A DNA stretch of 64,000 bases, from positions 5,377,501 through 5,441,500 of the forward strand of contig NZ_CP051167.1 of the NCBI RefSeq assembly GCF_012295525.1, read 5' to 3'. The number at the start of each line of letters is the position of its first letter. Positions within the stretch are counted from its first letter, which is position 1. The translations under genes and the position numbers were made by a program. The stretch is from Oxynema aestuarii AP17. GTDB lineage: Bacteria > Cyanobacteriota > Cyanobacteriia > Cyanobacteriales > Laspinemataceae. Below, piece after piece: positions 1 to 9,290 of this stretch. The notes beneath the pieces were generated by a model. The model ran no database searches. It was given only the letters and a program-made list of their open reading frames with translations, and was not told the DNA's origin.

Positions 1-1
1 G

Positions 2-2962
2 GGCGGGGGGATCGAACTGAGTGGCGGCAATATCACCAGCAACGGCGGCAGCATCGAACTCGGCAGCGTCGGCGATCGCAGTCGAATTACGCTAAGTAAG
101 ATCGAGGAAAATTGGGCGTTTGACTATTCAGAAATTGCCGATTTCCGGGAAATTCAACTCAAAGCCGCCGCCTCTTTAGATAGCAGTGGCGAAGGTGCAG
201 GGGCGATCCACCTCCAGGGTCGCACCGTATCGTTAAGCGAAGGATCCGCCATTTTGGGACTCACCCTGGGAAATCGAGCCGGGGGGGATTTGCTCGTCCG
301 AAGCTCTGAATCGCTGCAATTAAGTGGCTTTAATAACTTCGGGTTTCCCAGCGTGTTAGTTACTCTGGTCGAGCCACAAGCCACTGCGAACGGAGGCGAT
401 CTGACCGTAGAAACCCGTCAGTTAACCCTCGCCGACGGAACCGCGATCTCCGCTTCGACCTTGGGACGGGGCAATGGGGGGAACCTGACCGTTTTTGCCT
501 CACAATCCGTTGAATTGAAAGGATTAGATCCCTCTGGATTGGGAAGTTTTTTAGAAACCTCAGTCGCCCCACAAGCTACGGGTCACGCCGGAGATCTGAC
601 GATCGCCACCACCGAGTTAACCCTCTCTGACGGAGCGATCGTTTTCTCCTCCACATCCGGTCAAGGCAACGGGGGAAATCTGAGCGTTCTCGCCTCGGAA
701 TCGGTCGAATTAAAGGGATTAGATGATTTTGGATTCAGCAGCAGCTTGCGCACCAATACAACATCCTCAACCCTCGGTCATGCAGGCGATCTCGCGATCG
801 AAACCACCGAGTTAATCCTCGCTGACGGAGCCATGATTTCCGCCGCGACATCGGGTAACGGCGATGGCGGCAATCTCTCGATTGTGGCGTCGGAATCCGT
901 TGAATTAAGGGGGTTGGATGGGTCTGGATTTGGCAGCAGTGTGTTGAGTTCAGTTACTTCCGAGGCGAGTGGCAATGCAGGCAACATCACTGTAGAAACC
1001 CGTCACTTGAGTCTTGCGGACGGAGCCGGGATTTCGACCTCAACCTTGAGTCGGGGTCAAGGGGGGGACTTGACGGCGATCGCCTCCGACTCTGTAATCT
1101 TATCGGGCTTCAACGGTTCTGGACAACCCAGCTTTTTAAGCACTGATGTCGGTTCCGAAGCCACCGGGGACGCAGGGGACCTCGCGATCGAAACCGCTCG
1201 CTTGAGCCTCTTTGATGGCGCGAGAATTTCCTCTTCTACCTTCGGTCGGGGCAATGGGGGTACACTGACGGCGATCGCCTCGGACTCTATAGAATTGAGC
1301 GGCTTAGATACATCGGGAAAAGGCAGCATTTTGAGGACGTCCGTCGGTCTAAACGCCACCGGGGACGCAGGGAACCTCGCGATCGAAACCGCTCGTTTGA
1401 GCCTCTCTGATGGAGCGGCCATCTCCACCTCGACATTGGGTGAAGGCAATGGCGGCAATGTCACCATTCTCGCCTCGGAATCGGCAATTTTGAAGGGTTT
1501 CAATCGATCTGGACTGGCCACCTCGATCCTCACCCTCGTCGGTCCGGACGTTAGTGGGAATGCAGGCAGTGTCACCTTAGAAACGCAGCGATTGAGCCTC
1601 TTCGATGGAGCGGGGATCTCCACCTCGACATTAGGTCGAGGAAATGGGGGAAATCTGACGATTCTCGCGTCGGAATTCGTCAGCTTGAATGGGTTCAATG
1701 CCTCTGGAGTCAGTAGCGCTTTAGCGACGGATGTCGGACCCGAAGCCACTGGAAATGCAGGCAACCTGACCGTGCAGACCGGAAAATTGACCCTTGCGGA
1801 TGGAGCCCTTATTTCAGCCGCAACCCTGGGCGGGGGCAATGGCGGCAACCTAACACTGATGGCGTCGGAATCGATCGCCTTGAATGATTCTAGTGGCTCT
1901 GGGGTTGGCAGCGTTGTCGTCACTCTGGTTGGTTCTCAAGGCAGTGGAACGGCGGGCAATCTCACCGTAAAAACGGGGGAACTGACCCTCGCCGATCGAT
2001 CGGAAATCGCAGCTTCGATGCTGGGTGAGGGCAGTGGGGGGAACGTCATCCTGGAAGCTGACCGATTGGCGCTCTCCGACGGATCGGCGATCTCGTCTGC
2101 AAGCTTTGGTCGGGGAAATGCGGGCAATTTGACGATCGCCTCCGACGAACTCACCCTACAAGATGGCTCTTTCATCAATGTGAGTGCAGTAGGCAACTTC
2201 TCCCCCGGCAGCCTCCGGGTGAGCGCCGACCGAGTTCGACTCGACAACCAATCGAACTTGATCGCCGAAACCGAAGCTGGCAGCCAAGGCAATATCGAGG
2301 TTTCCGCCAATTCCACGATCCTCAGCCGCAATAGTAATATCGCCACGAACGCGATCGCCGAGGCGACGGGCGGCAATATTGAGATCGATACGGGGATCTT
2401 GGCGGCGGTAGGAAATAGTGATATTAGTGCCAATTCCGCCCAAGCTCAAGGAGGCAATGTCACTCTCAACGTCCGAGGCATCTTCGGTACGGCGTTTCGT
2501 CCCCAAAACACTGCCGCCAGCGACATTACCGCGACGGGGGCCAATTCCAGCTTGAGTGGGACGGTCACAATTAATACCCCCGACATCGACCCGACCTCGG
2601 GATTAGTCGAGTTACCGGATAATTTTGTCGATGCCAGCAACCAAATTGATTCGAGTTGCCGTCCGGGTCAGCAACAAAGTGAGTTCGTCGTCACCGGGCG
2701 AGGCGGGTTGCCGCCGAATCCGATCGAGGCGATCGCCGACGAAGCCACTTGGATCGATTTGCGACCGACCGCCCGCGAACCGCAAGACCGGGGACAACTC
2801 GGCGATCGCCCTCTGGCGGCGTCTACTGAGCGATCGCCATCGGTGGAGGCGCAAGGATGGACCGTGAAGGCGAACGGACAAGTCGAACTCGTCGCCGAAT
2901 CACCGGAAAACACATCACCCCATCCCTCGACCCCGCAACGGCGATGTCTTGAGACGCGGTAA
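2..2962 (+). CDS. Filamentous-haemagglutinin-like two-partner-secretion exoprotein (5' end missing)
   Basis: The reading frame is open from base 2 to the stop at 2962, so the N-terminal secretion domain lies outside the window. The visible protein is almost entirely tandem beta-strand repeats of the type SLADGAxISTSTxGxGNGG, expected to fold as a long right-handed beta-helix, as in TpsA exoproteins. Eight 65-residue units can be aligned without gaps, followed by a degenerate ninth and a non-repetitive tail. The C-terminus has the pattern usual for cyanobacterial members: a cysteine-containing segment (SSCRPG), then FVVTGRGGLPPNP. Such proteins are known to be exported through an Omp85-family TpsB pore and to act as adhesins or surface filaments; no tpsB gene is visible here. 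A TPR-CHAT gene follows after 87 bp on the same strand. The family call is firm, while a specific ligand or role is unknown. Confidence 0.88.
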   Translation, partial: GGGIELSGGNITSNGGSIELGSVGDRSRITLSKIEENWAFDYSEIADFREIQLKAAASLDSSGEGAGAIHLQGRTVSLSEGSAILGLTLGNRAGGDLLVRSSESLQLSGFNNFGFPSVLVTLVEPQATANGGDLTVETRQLTLADGTAISASTLGRGNGGNLTVFASQSVELKGLDPSGLGSFLETSVAPQATGHAGDLTIATTELTLSDGAIVFSSTSGQGNGGNLSVLASESVELKGLDDFGFSSSLRTNTTSSTLGHAGDLAIETTELILADGAMISAATSGNGDGGNLSIVASESVELRGLDGSGFGSSVLSSVTSEASGNAGNITVETRHLSLADGAGISTSTLSRGQGGDLTAIASDSVILSGFNGSGQPSFLSTDVGSEATGDAGDLAIETARLSLFDGARISSSTFGRGNGGTLTAIASDSIELSGLDTSGKGSILRTSVGLNATGDAGNLAIETARLSLSDGAAISTSTLGEGNGGNVTILASESAILKGFNRSGLATSILTLVGPDVSGNAGSVTLETQRLSLFDGAGISTSTLGRGNGGNLTILASEFVSLNGFNASGVSSALATDVGPEATGNAGNLTVQTGKLTLADGALISAATLGGGNGGNLTLMASESIALNDSSGSGVGSVVVTLVGSQGSGTAGNLTVKTGELTLADRSEIAASMLGEGSGGNVILEADRLALSDGSAISSASFGRGNAGNLTIASDELTLQDGSFINVSAVGNFSPGSLRVSADRVRLDNQSNLIAETEAGSQGNIEVSANSTILSRNSNIATNAIAEATGGNIEIDTGILAAVGNSDISANSAQAQGGNVTLNVRGIFGTAFRPQNTAASDITATGANSSLSGTVTINTPDIDPTSGLVELPDNFVDASNQIDSSCRPGQQQSEFVVTGRGGLPPNPIEAIADEATWIDLRPTAREPQDRGQLGDRPLAASTERSPSVEAQGWTVKANGQVELVAESPENTSPHPSTPQRRCLETR
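395..1954 (+). repeat. Eight tandem 195-bp repeats coding for 65-residue beta-helix units
   Basis: Units begin at 395, 590, 785, 980, 1175, 1370, 1565 and 1760. Each starts with G-(D/N/S)-(L/I/V) and carries LxDGAxIS, GxGNGG and a SGxxS segment at fixed positions. A ninth unit begins at 1955 but degenerates after about 40 residues, and a partial unit precedes the first. All units have identical length, which fits a solenoid maintained by unequal exchange. Confidence 0.9.
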
Positions 2963-3049
2963 GTGATATACATTAGTTGATTTCGTTCCAGGCCAGAAAA
3001 GAATATAAGTGCGACTCGCAGCTCGAAACGATTTGGGGAGGGGGTCATC

Positions 3050-5791
3050 ATGGATCGATTGAATCGGGGAAAAAAACCGATCGCCCGTCTGCAGCGATGT
3101 TTAGGTCGCTCCAAATGGGTCGGACAATTCTGTTTGGGAATGGCGATCGTAGCCACCGTTACGAGTATTAATATCGATCGCCTCGATCGCCATTCGATCG
3201 CCTATTTCGAGCCGATTTGGGGCGATCTTCAGTTATTTTCTGCGAGAATCAACGCCCAAACGGCACCGGATGCGCTCCAATTGTTGCAACAGGGTCGCGA
3301 ATTGTTTCAAGCTCAACAATTCTCTGAAGCTAAACGCCAATGGGAACGCGCGGCGAGTCAATTGCAAGGCGAAACCGATCGCCTCGATCGCGCTTTAGTC
3401 TTCAATTATTTATCCCTCGCCTATCAGAAATTAGGACAGTGGTCCACAGCCAGAACCGCGATCGCCACGGCTTTAAGTTTACTCGAATCGGGCGATCGCA
3501 CTGACGAAAATTCTCCGGAAGTTTTATCGATTCTTGCCCAAATTTTTAATACGAAAGGACATTTAGAACAACAGACGGGTCATTGGCAACCTGCCCTAGA
3601 AAACTGGGAAACCGCCCACAAATTTTATACCCAACTGGGGGACGATGAAGGGGCGATCGGAACGCAACTCAACCAAGCTCAAGCCTTACAATCTCTCGGA
3701 CTCTATCGCCGTTCCCGTCAAGTTTTAGAAGCCTCGACTATTTCCCTGAAAAATCAACCCGATTCTGCCCTCAAAGTGACGGGATTGCAAAGTTTGGCGA
3801 ATGCTTTGCGGGGGATGGGCGAGTTGGAACGTTCCCGCGAATTATTATCTCAAAGTTTGGACATTGCGCGAGGTTTAAATTTAACGGAGGCGATCGCGGC
3901 AACTCAGCTTAGCCTGGGCAATACGGCGCGGGCGATCGCGGAAAATGCGATGGCTTTGCAAGAACAAGAACGGGCAAAACAGGAATTTGAAATCGCCCTC
4001 GATGCTTACCGAAAAGCTGCAGAAATTGCCGGATCGCCCGTCCTCCAATCGCGATCGCAGCTCAACCAACTCAGTTTATTCATCGATAGGCAACAACTCG
4101 AATATACGGCAGAGTTACTACCTGAAATTGAGGGTTCTCTCGACCGTCTCCCGTTCAGTCGTTATGCGATCGAAGCTCGTATTAATTTTGCCGAAAGTTT
4201 GATGAAACTTTATGCGTTAAAAGATGAAACAAGAGGAGGCGATCGCCGATTGCTCGTCGGTCGCACGGCGGAGTTATTAGCTACGGCGATCGATACCTCT
4301 AGAACTCTGGAAGATCCTCAAGCTGAATCTTATGCTTTAGGAAGTTTGGGAAAACTTTACGAATTAACTGGAAATTTTGAAGATGCTCAAAAGCTTACGG
4401 AAGGCGCATTAGGACTCGCTCAAAAGATGAATGCGGGGGAAATTGCCTACCGTTGGCAATGGCAACTCGGTCGTATTTTAGCCAAAAAAGGAAATCGAAA
4501 TGAGGCGATCGCCGCCTATCGAGGGGCGGTGAATACGTTGCAATCTTTACGAAAAGATTTAGTGGCGATCGATGCCAATTCTTCTAGCGTTCAGTTTTCT
4601 TTTCGTGAAACGGTCGAACCTGTTTATCGTGAATTTGTCGATCTATTGACCCAGCCTACTGTACGACCGACTGAAGAAAATTTAAGGGAAGCACGACAGG
4701 CGATCGAATCTCTCCAATTAGCGGAACTCGATAACTTTTTTCAGGAAGCCTGTTTGGATGCCAAACCTATTCAAATCGATCGCATCGACCCTCATGCGGC
4801 GGCAATTTATCCGATTATTTTACCCGATCGCCTGACAGTGATTGTGGCATTACCGGACTCGTCGTTACAGCTTTACCACACCCTCGAATCTGAAACGACG
4901 ATTCGCCAAGTTCTCGATGAGTTACAACAAAATATCGGGCGAAGATCGGGGAACAATCAGTTGGTTTTAGAGTTGTCCCGACAAGTTTATGACTGGTTAA
5001 TTCGACCCATTGAAGTTCAATTAGAATACAGTCAAATTGAAACCGTTGTTTTTGTCCTGGACGGACTGTTACGCAATGTTCCCATGGCCGCTCTAAACGA
5101 CGGACGGCAGTATTTTATTGAAAAGTATGCAGTGGCGATCGCCCCGGGATTGCAACTGCTTCCTTCTCAGGGGTCTGAAGATCTCGAATTTCAAGTATTG
5201 AGTGCGGGAATGTCCGAAGCCCGTCAAGGGTTTCCCGAGCTTCCCAATGTTAAAGAGGAATTGGAACGTATTCAGGTACAATTATCGAGTCAGTTGCTTT
5301 TCAATCAAGCATTTACCAGCGATAATTTACAGCAGGCGATCGCGCAATTTCCCTTTCCGGTCGTCCATATTGCAACTCACGGTCAATTTAGTTCTCAAGC
5401 CGATCGCACTTTTATTTTAAGTTGGGATCGAAAAATCAAAGTAAAGGAATTAGATCGTCTTTTACGCGATCGTCAACGGGATGTTTCCAATCCCATTGAA
5501 CTGCTTGTTTTCAGCGCTTGCGAAACCGCAGATGGAGACGAACGCGCGGCGTTAGGGTTGGCGGGAGTTGCACTCAGAGCGGGGGCTCGCAGCACGCTGG
5601 GGACCTTGTGGCGGGTCAGCGATCGCTCGACGTCAATATTAATGGTTCGTTTTTATCAGGAATTAACCGAAAATGTAGGGATATCCAAAGCGGAAGCGTT
5701 GAGACGCGCTCAATTAAGTTTATTGGACGATCGCCGCTTCAAACTGCCTTATTTTTGGGCGCCTTATCTTTTAGTCGGCAATTGGCGCTAA
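3050..5791 (+). CDS. TPR repeat protein with C-terminal CHAT (caspase-like) domain
   Basis: The 913-residue protein starts at an ATG with a strong purine-rich ribosome site (GGGGAGGGGG) 5 bases upstream. A basic N-terminus and one hydrophobic segment near residues 25-40 suggest a signal anchor or signal peptide. Residues about 70-530 form tetratricopeptide-type helical repeats (for example LFNYLSLAYQKLGQWSTA). Residues about 580-913 form a CHAT domain with the catalytic pair His777 in HIATHGQF and Cys824 in FSACETADG, followed by GLAGVALRAGARSTLGTLW. CHAT domains are clan CD cysteine peptidase relatives (separase/caspase fold). In cyanobacteria such TPR-CHAT genes often sit next to haemagglutinin-like exoproteins, as here, so a role in maturation or surface display of the upstream protein is plausible but inferred. 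Both catalytic residues are present, so peptidase activity is possible. Confidence 0.9.
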   Translation: MDRLNRGKKPIARLQRCLGRSKWVGQFCLGMAIVATVTSINIDRLDRHSIAYFEPIWGDLQLFSARINAQTAPDALQLLQQGRELFQAQQFSEAKRQWERAASQLQGETDRLDRALVFNYLSLAYQKLGQWSTARTAIATALSLLESGDRTDENSPEVLSILAQIFNTKGHLEQQTGHWQPALENWETAHKFYTQLGDDEGAIGTQLNQAQALQSLGLYRRSRQVLEASTISLKNQPDSALKVTGLQSLANALRGMGELERSRELLSQSLDIARGLNLTEAIAATQLSLGNTARAIAENAMALQEQERAKQEFEIALDAYRKAAEIAGSPVLQSRSQLNQLSLFIDRQQLEYTAELLPEIEGSLDRLPFSRYAIEARINFAESLMKLYALKDETRGGDRRLLVGRTAELLATAIDTSRTLEDPQAESYALGSLGKLYELTGNFEDAQKLTEGALGLAQKMNAGEIAYRWQWQLGRILAKKGNRNEAIAAYRGAVNTLQSLRKDLVAIDANSSSVQFSFRETVEPVYREFVDLLTQPTVRPTEENLREARQAIESLQLAELDNFFQEACLDAKPIQIDRIDPHAAAIYPIILPDRLTVIVALPDSSLQLYHTLESETTIRQVLDELQQNIGRRSGNNQLVLELSRQVYDWLIRPIEVQLEYSQIETVVFVLDGLLRNVPMAALNDGRQYFIEKYAVAIAPGLQLLPSQGSEDLEFQVLSAGMSEARQGFPELPNVKEELERIQVQLSSQLLFNQAFTSDNLQQAIAQFPFPVVHIATHGQFSSQADRTFILSWDRKIKVKELDRLLRDRQRDVSNPIELLVFSACETADGDERAALGLAGVALRAGARSTLGTLWRVSDRSTSILMVRFYQELTENVGISKAEALRRAQLSLLDDRRFKLPYFWAPYLLVGNWR

Positions 5792-5806
5792 TGGGTATGG
5801 GAATGC

Positions 5807-5830
5807 AGGGACACGATCGTCGGTGTCCCT
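5807..5830. repeat. Inverted repeat between convergent genes
   Basis: AGGGACAC and GTGTCCCT form an 8-bp stem with an 8-base loop between the CHAT gene and the convergent ABC1 kinase gene. There is no T-run directly after it, so it may be one of the dispersed hairpin repeats common in cyanobacteria rather than a standard terminator. Confidence 0.5.
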
Positions 5831-5862
5831 ACGAGCCCCCACTCTCCGATTAGGCGATCGCC

Positions 5863-7947
5863 TCAAGCCGATTTGCCATTACGACTCGATGGCGGCAAGG
5901 TTAACGGGGGTTTATGACCGTTGTAGTGACCGTTGCGTTCGGCGGGCATATCTTCGAGTAACAGTTCCCGAATCAAACGGGCGACCACTCGTTCCGCCAA
6001 GCCATTGACGATTTGACGGCCCATTTCCTGGGTTTCTCGCTTCATGAGCAAGGGGGGTAAGGCTTGCAGCAATTTGGTAGGGTCGAAACCGCGCGTTTCT
6101 TGCAAGATTTCCCAAATTCGTTTGATATGTTCGATTTTTTGGGTATCGGCGGCGCTAGCTGGAGTCGGTTGGTGCATTTTCAGCCCGAACCACTCGCTCA
6201 ACACCGCACTGGCGTTCCCGACGGCGTCGCGGGAGAGGGTATCGATACTTTTGACCAATTCTTCGACGATCCGTTCGCGAATGAATTCGCCGCGTTCGGA
6301 AAAGAGAAATTCTAAGGCTTGATTTAAGGCTTGGGAGAGGTCGTAATCGTCGCTGCTGCGGGCGTTTCGCAACAAGTTTTCGAGGCGGTTCCAGCGAAAG
6401 TCACCGTCTTTGAAGAGTAAGTCGCGCAAGGAAGCGCGCAGTTGCGGGGAGGAGTCGGTCAGCAGGCGTTTGGCGATGTAGGGATAGGCTTTGCTGAGGA
6501 CTTTAAAGTTGGGATCGACGTTGATGGCGATGCCTTCGAGGGTGACGAGCGATCGAATGATCAAGGCATAGTAGGCGGGGACTCGGAAGGGGTATTCGTA
6601 CATGACTTCCGAGAGTTGGTCGGTGATGCTTTTGAAATTGAGTTCGGCGACGCTGGCTCCCAAGGCGTTGTTAAAGACTCCGGCGAGGGCGGGAATGATG
6701 GGGGTGAGGTCGGTGTCTTCGGTGAGAAATTCGAGTTTGACGTAATCGCGGGCTAACCCTTCAAAGTCGCGATTGACGAGGTGAACGACGGCTTCGATCA
6801 AGCCGTAGCGTTGGTAGGGTTTGACTTGGCTCATCATGCCGAAGTCGAGATAGGCGAGTTTGCCGTCGTTGGTGGCGAGGAGGTTGCCGGGGTGGGGGTC
6901 GGCGTGGAAAAAGCCGTGTTCGAGGAGTTGGCGTAAGGAGCATTGGACGCCAACTTCGATGAGGTATTTGGCGTCGATGCCTTTGGCTTTGAGAGCTTCG
7001 AGTTGGGTGAGTTTGGTGCCGTTGACCCATTCCATGGTCAGGACGCGCCGTGCGGTGTAGTCCCAGTAGATTTTGGGGACGTAGATATCGCGCAGGTGGC
7101 CGTAGAGGTCGCCAAAGCGTTCGGCGTTGTGGCCCTCTTTGGTGTAGTCCATTTCTTCGTAGATGCGCGCGGCGAATTCGTCGGCGATCGCGACTAAATC
7201 GCTGCGAATCTGCTTGATGTTGTTCTGGGCCCAAAGGGCGAGTTCGCGCAGGATGTAGATGTCGAGGGCGACGCTTTCGGCGAGGCCGGGACGCTGGACT
7301 TTGACGGCGACGGTTTCCCCGGTTTTCAGTTTGCCTTTATACACTTGGCCGAGGGAGGCGGCGGCGACGGGGTCGGGGGTGAGTTCGGCGTAGATGCGAT
7401 CGGGGCGATCGCCGAGTTCTTCTTCGATAAATTGGTAGGCGACTTCGTTGGGGAAGGGCGGCAGTTGGTCTTGAAGTTTGGCGAGTTCTTCGAGATACAA
7501 CGGCGGTACGAGGTCGGGACGGGTGGAGAGGGCTTGTCCGACTTTGATAAACGCCGGGCCGAGTTGGGTGAGCATTTCGCGCAGTTCTTCGGCTCGTTGC
7601 AACTCGTGTTGCTTGAGGGTGCCGCGTCGGCGATCGAACCAGATTTTGAATGCCAATTTGAGCATCGGCCAGAGGATGGCAAAGCGACGCCGCCAAACTA
7701 GCCAAACGCGCGGTCGGTAGTAGTTGGTGATCGCCACGGCGTCGTAGTCTCGACTTTCGGTGACGAGTTCTTCGTCCGGGGCGGCAGCCGATTTGAGGGG
7801 GGTGCTACGGGCAGGGTCGGCTTCGCCTTCGACGGCGACGCTAGAGACGGGGATGCTCTGGGAGGAGGCGGTTTTGGCCTCATCTGGTCGGGGCAGGGGG
7901 TTGGATTCTACGGGGTTGGCAGAACGAGATACGGTCTTGGCATTCAT
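5863..7947 (-). CDS. ABC1/UbiB/AarF family atypical protein kinase
   Basis: The ATG at 7947 gives 694 residues; a TTG at 7992 would add 15 more without a better ribosome site. After a variable, low-complexity N-terminus of about 70 residues comes the diagnostic UbiB/ABC1K core: the KVGQALSTR motif (KxGQ), the alanine-rich nucleotide loop AAASLGQVYKG, the VAVKVQRPG lysine, the catalytic HADPHPGN and the metal-binding LDFGMM. C-terminal segments are hydrophobic or amphipathic. Members act on prenyl-lipid metabolism (ubiquinone in bacteria; plastoquinone and tocopherol in plastids) through an atypical kinase/ATPase fold. Cyanobacteria carry several paralogues, so the exact quinone step cannot be assigned. 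It is convergent with the CHAT gene and upstream genes on its strand are over 300 bp away, so it is probably monocistronic. Confidence 0.93.
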   Translation of the reverse strand: MNAKTVSRSANPVESNPLPRPDEAKTASSQSIPVSSVAVEGEADPARSTPLKSAAAPDEELVTESRDYDAVAITNYYRPRVWLVWRRRFAILWPMLKLAFKIWFDRRRGTLKQHELQRAEELREMLTQLGPAFIKVGQALSTRPDLVPPLYLEELAKLQDQLPPFPNEVAYQFIEEELGDRPDRIYAELTPDPVAAASLGQVYKGKLKTGETVAVKVQRPGLAESVALDIYILRELALWAQNNIKQIRSDLVAIADEFAARIYEEMDYTKEGHNAERFGDLYGHLRDIYVPKIYWDYTARRVLTMEWVNGTKLTQLEALKAKGIDAKYLIEVGVQCSLRQLLEHGFFHADPHPGNLLATNDGKLAYLDFGMMSQVKPYQRYGLIEAVVHLVNRDFEGLARDYVKLEFLTEDTDLTPIIPALAGVFNNALGASVAELNFKSITDQLSEVMYEYPFRVPAYYALIIRSLVTLEGIAINVDPNFKVLSKAYPYIAKRLLTDSSPQLRASLRDLLFKDGDFRWNRLENLLRNARSSDDYDLSQALNQALEFLFSERGEFIRERIVEELVKSIDTLSRDAVGNASAVLSEWFGLKMHQPTPASAADTQKIEHIKRIWEILQETRGFDPTKLLQALPPLLMKRETQEMGRQIVNGLAERVVARLIRELLLEDMPAERNGHYNGHKPPLTLPPSSRNGKSA

Positions 7948-8264
7948 AGATCGAGGATCGTCTAGAAACGAGCGCTTAATAGATTGTAACAATTGATTTC
8001 TGAAGACTTTCCCAAAGCTCTCTCAAGGCTCGTGACCGCCTGTGGTGAAGTTGAAGGGGGTGAGTTCGCGCGATCGCCCCTCGCGTAGGCTCGATCGATA
8101 CTCGACATCCGTTGAGAATTGGCAAACCGGGGAGCGCGATCGCCTCGCACTCTCCAACCCCAATTTGCGGTCAAAAGCGGTAGCCCGATCGCCCGACCCC
8201 CGGCAGCGAGGAGAAGGAGCGGGACGACGAAGCCGGACGGTCGCGATCTCTACCCCAAGCTCCT

Positions 8265-9110
8265 CTAATTTTCGACCAAGGTCCAGGCCCCATCCCACGG
8301 CTCCTTGGGGGGTTCGCGCAGCAAGCGCTGACAGCGTTTCAAATGAAACGCGGCGGCTTTATCGTTGCTGTCAATTTCTAAAACCGTGGCAAATTCCCCC
8401 ATGGCGATCGCGAATTTCCGATTGAGATATAACTCGCGTCCCTTATCGTAATGTTCGATCAACTGCTTGCGATCGTCGGGAATCGGTTCCGAATTCAGTC
8501 CCAAAAACTGATAGATCGAAATCGGATGGTGGTTATCTCGGATGCGAATCGTGTCGAGTTCTCTCGCCCAGATGCGATCGGCACAATAATGATACGTATT
8601 CTCCCCGAGGACAATATCGCAGCCGTACTGCCGACTGACCCCTTCGAGACGGAAACCCAGATTCACCCCTTCCCCGATCGCGCTGAATTCCAACGGTCTT
8701 TTCGAGGCAATCTGAGCGCCGATCGCCGTATCCGAATTGATCCCCATGCCAATTTCGATCGCGGGCTTGTTTGCCTCCCGGCGTCGTCGGTTCACCTCTT
8801 CGAGTTTTTGACGCATTTCGATAGCCGTCTGTAACGCCAGCCAAGCATGATTTTCTAGGGGTTGGGGCGAACCGAAAACGGCAATCAAAGAATTGCCCAC
8901 ACAGGCAATTTCTATCTGGTTCTTACACCGTTCTTTGTACTTGTAAACCGCCTCCACCATCGACTCGAAATACTCATGGAGGAGGTCGGCCACCTCTTGA
9001 CTTTCCAAATCTTTCGTCAAGCTGCCGTAACCGCTAATCTCCGAAAATAAAACGGAGACCTCGTGGCACATGCCTCGGGCAGATGTCTCAAACTGGCTCC
9101 CTACTTCCAT
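8265..9110 (-). CDS. Degenerate class III adenylate/guanylate cyclase-domain protein
   Basis: The 281-residue protein aligns over its full length with the C-terminal 255 residues of the next upstream gene, including the C-terminal tail (WDGxxTL). It has no GAF or PAS part. The cyclase metal-binding residues are changed: the first aspartate is Glu24 (LFSEIS instead of LFSDIR) and the second is Asn73 (CVGNSL instead of YIGDAI). A five-residue insertion lies just before the second site. The later GVNLG-x-RLEG segment with its Asn and Arg is kept. Loss of both metal ligands in class III cyclases normally abolishes catalysis, so this is likely a non-catalytic partner or regulator, or an early pseudogene, arising by partial tandem duplication. 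The reading frame is intact. The start at 9110 has no clear ribosome site. Confidence 0.8.
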   Translation of the reverse strand: MEVGSQFETSARGMCHEVSVLFSEISGYGSLTKDLESQEVADLLHEYFESMVEAVYKYKERCKNQIEIACVGNSLIAVFGSPQPLENHAWLALQTAIEMRQKLEEVNRRRREANKPAIEIGMGINSDTAIGAQIASKRPLEFSAIGEGVNLGFRLEGVSRQYGCDIVLGENTYHYCADRIWARELDTIRIRDNHHPISIYQFLGLNSEPIPDDRKQLIEHYDKGRELYLNRKFAIAMGEFATVLEIDSNDKAAAFHLKRCQRLLREPPKEPWDGAWTLVEN

Positions 9111-9290
9111 ATTCCATACACAACGTCAACCAACTCACTTATGACAAGGCTCCCCCGTCGGATCCGGGGAAGTGGACTTGTCCTCTCCTAACCCTAACAC
9201 GCTCGGTTCGACCGCCGATCGACGATCCTCGAGCGCCGCGCGGCGATCGGGCTGAGTATCCGAGCCAACCGCCAGACCCCAAGCCATCGC

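Noticed and set aside
1057-1923. 288-codon open frame on the minus strand inside the exoprotein gene
   Set aside because: It is the complement of the 195-bp repeats; regular codon composition keeps the opposite frame open. No start signal or family.
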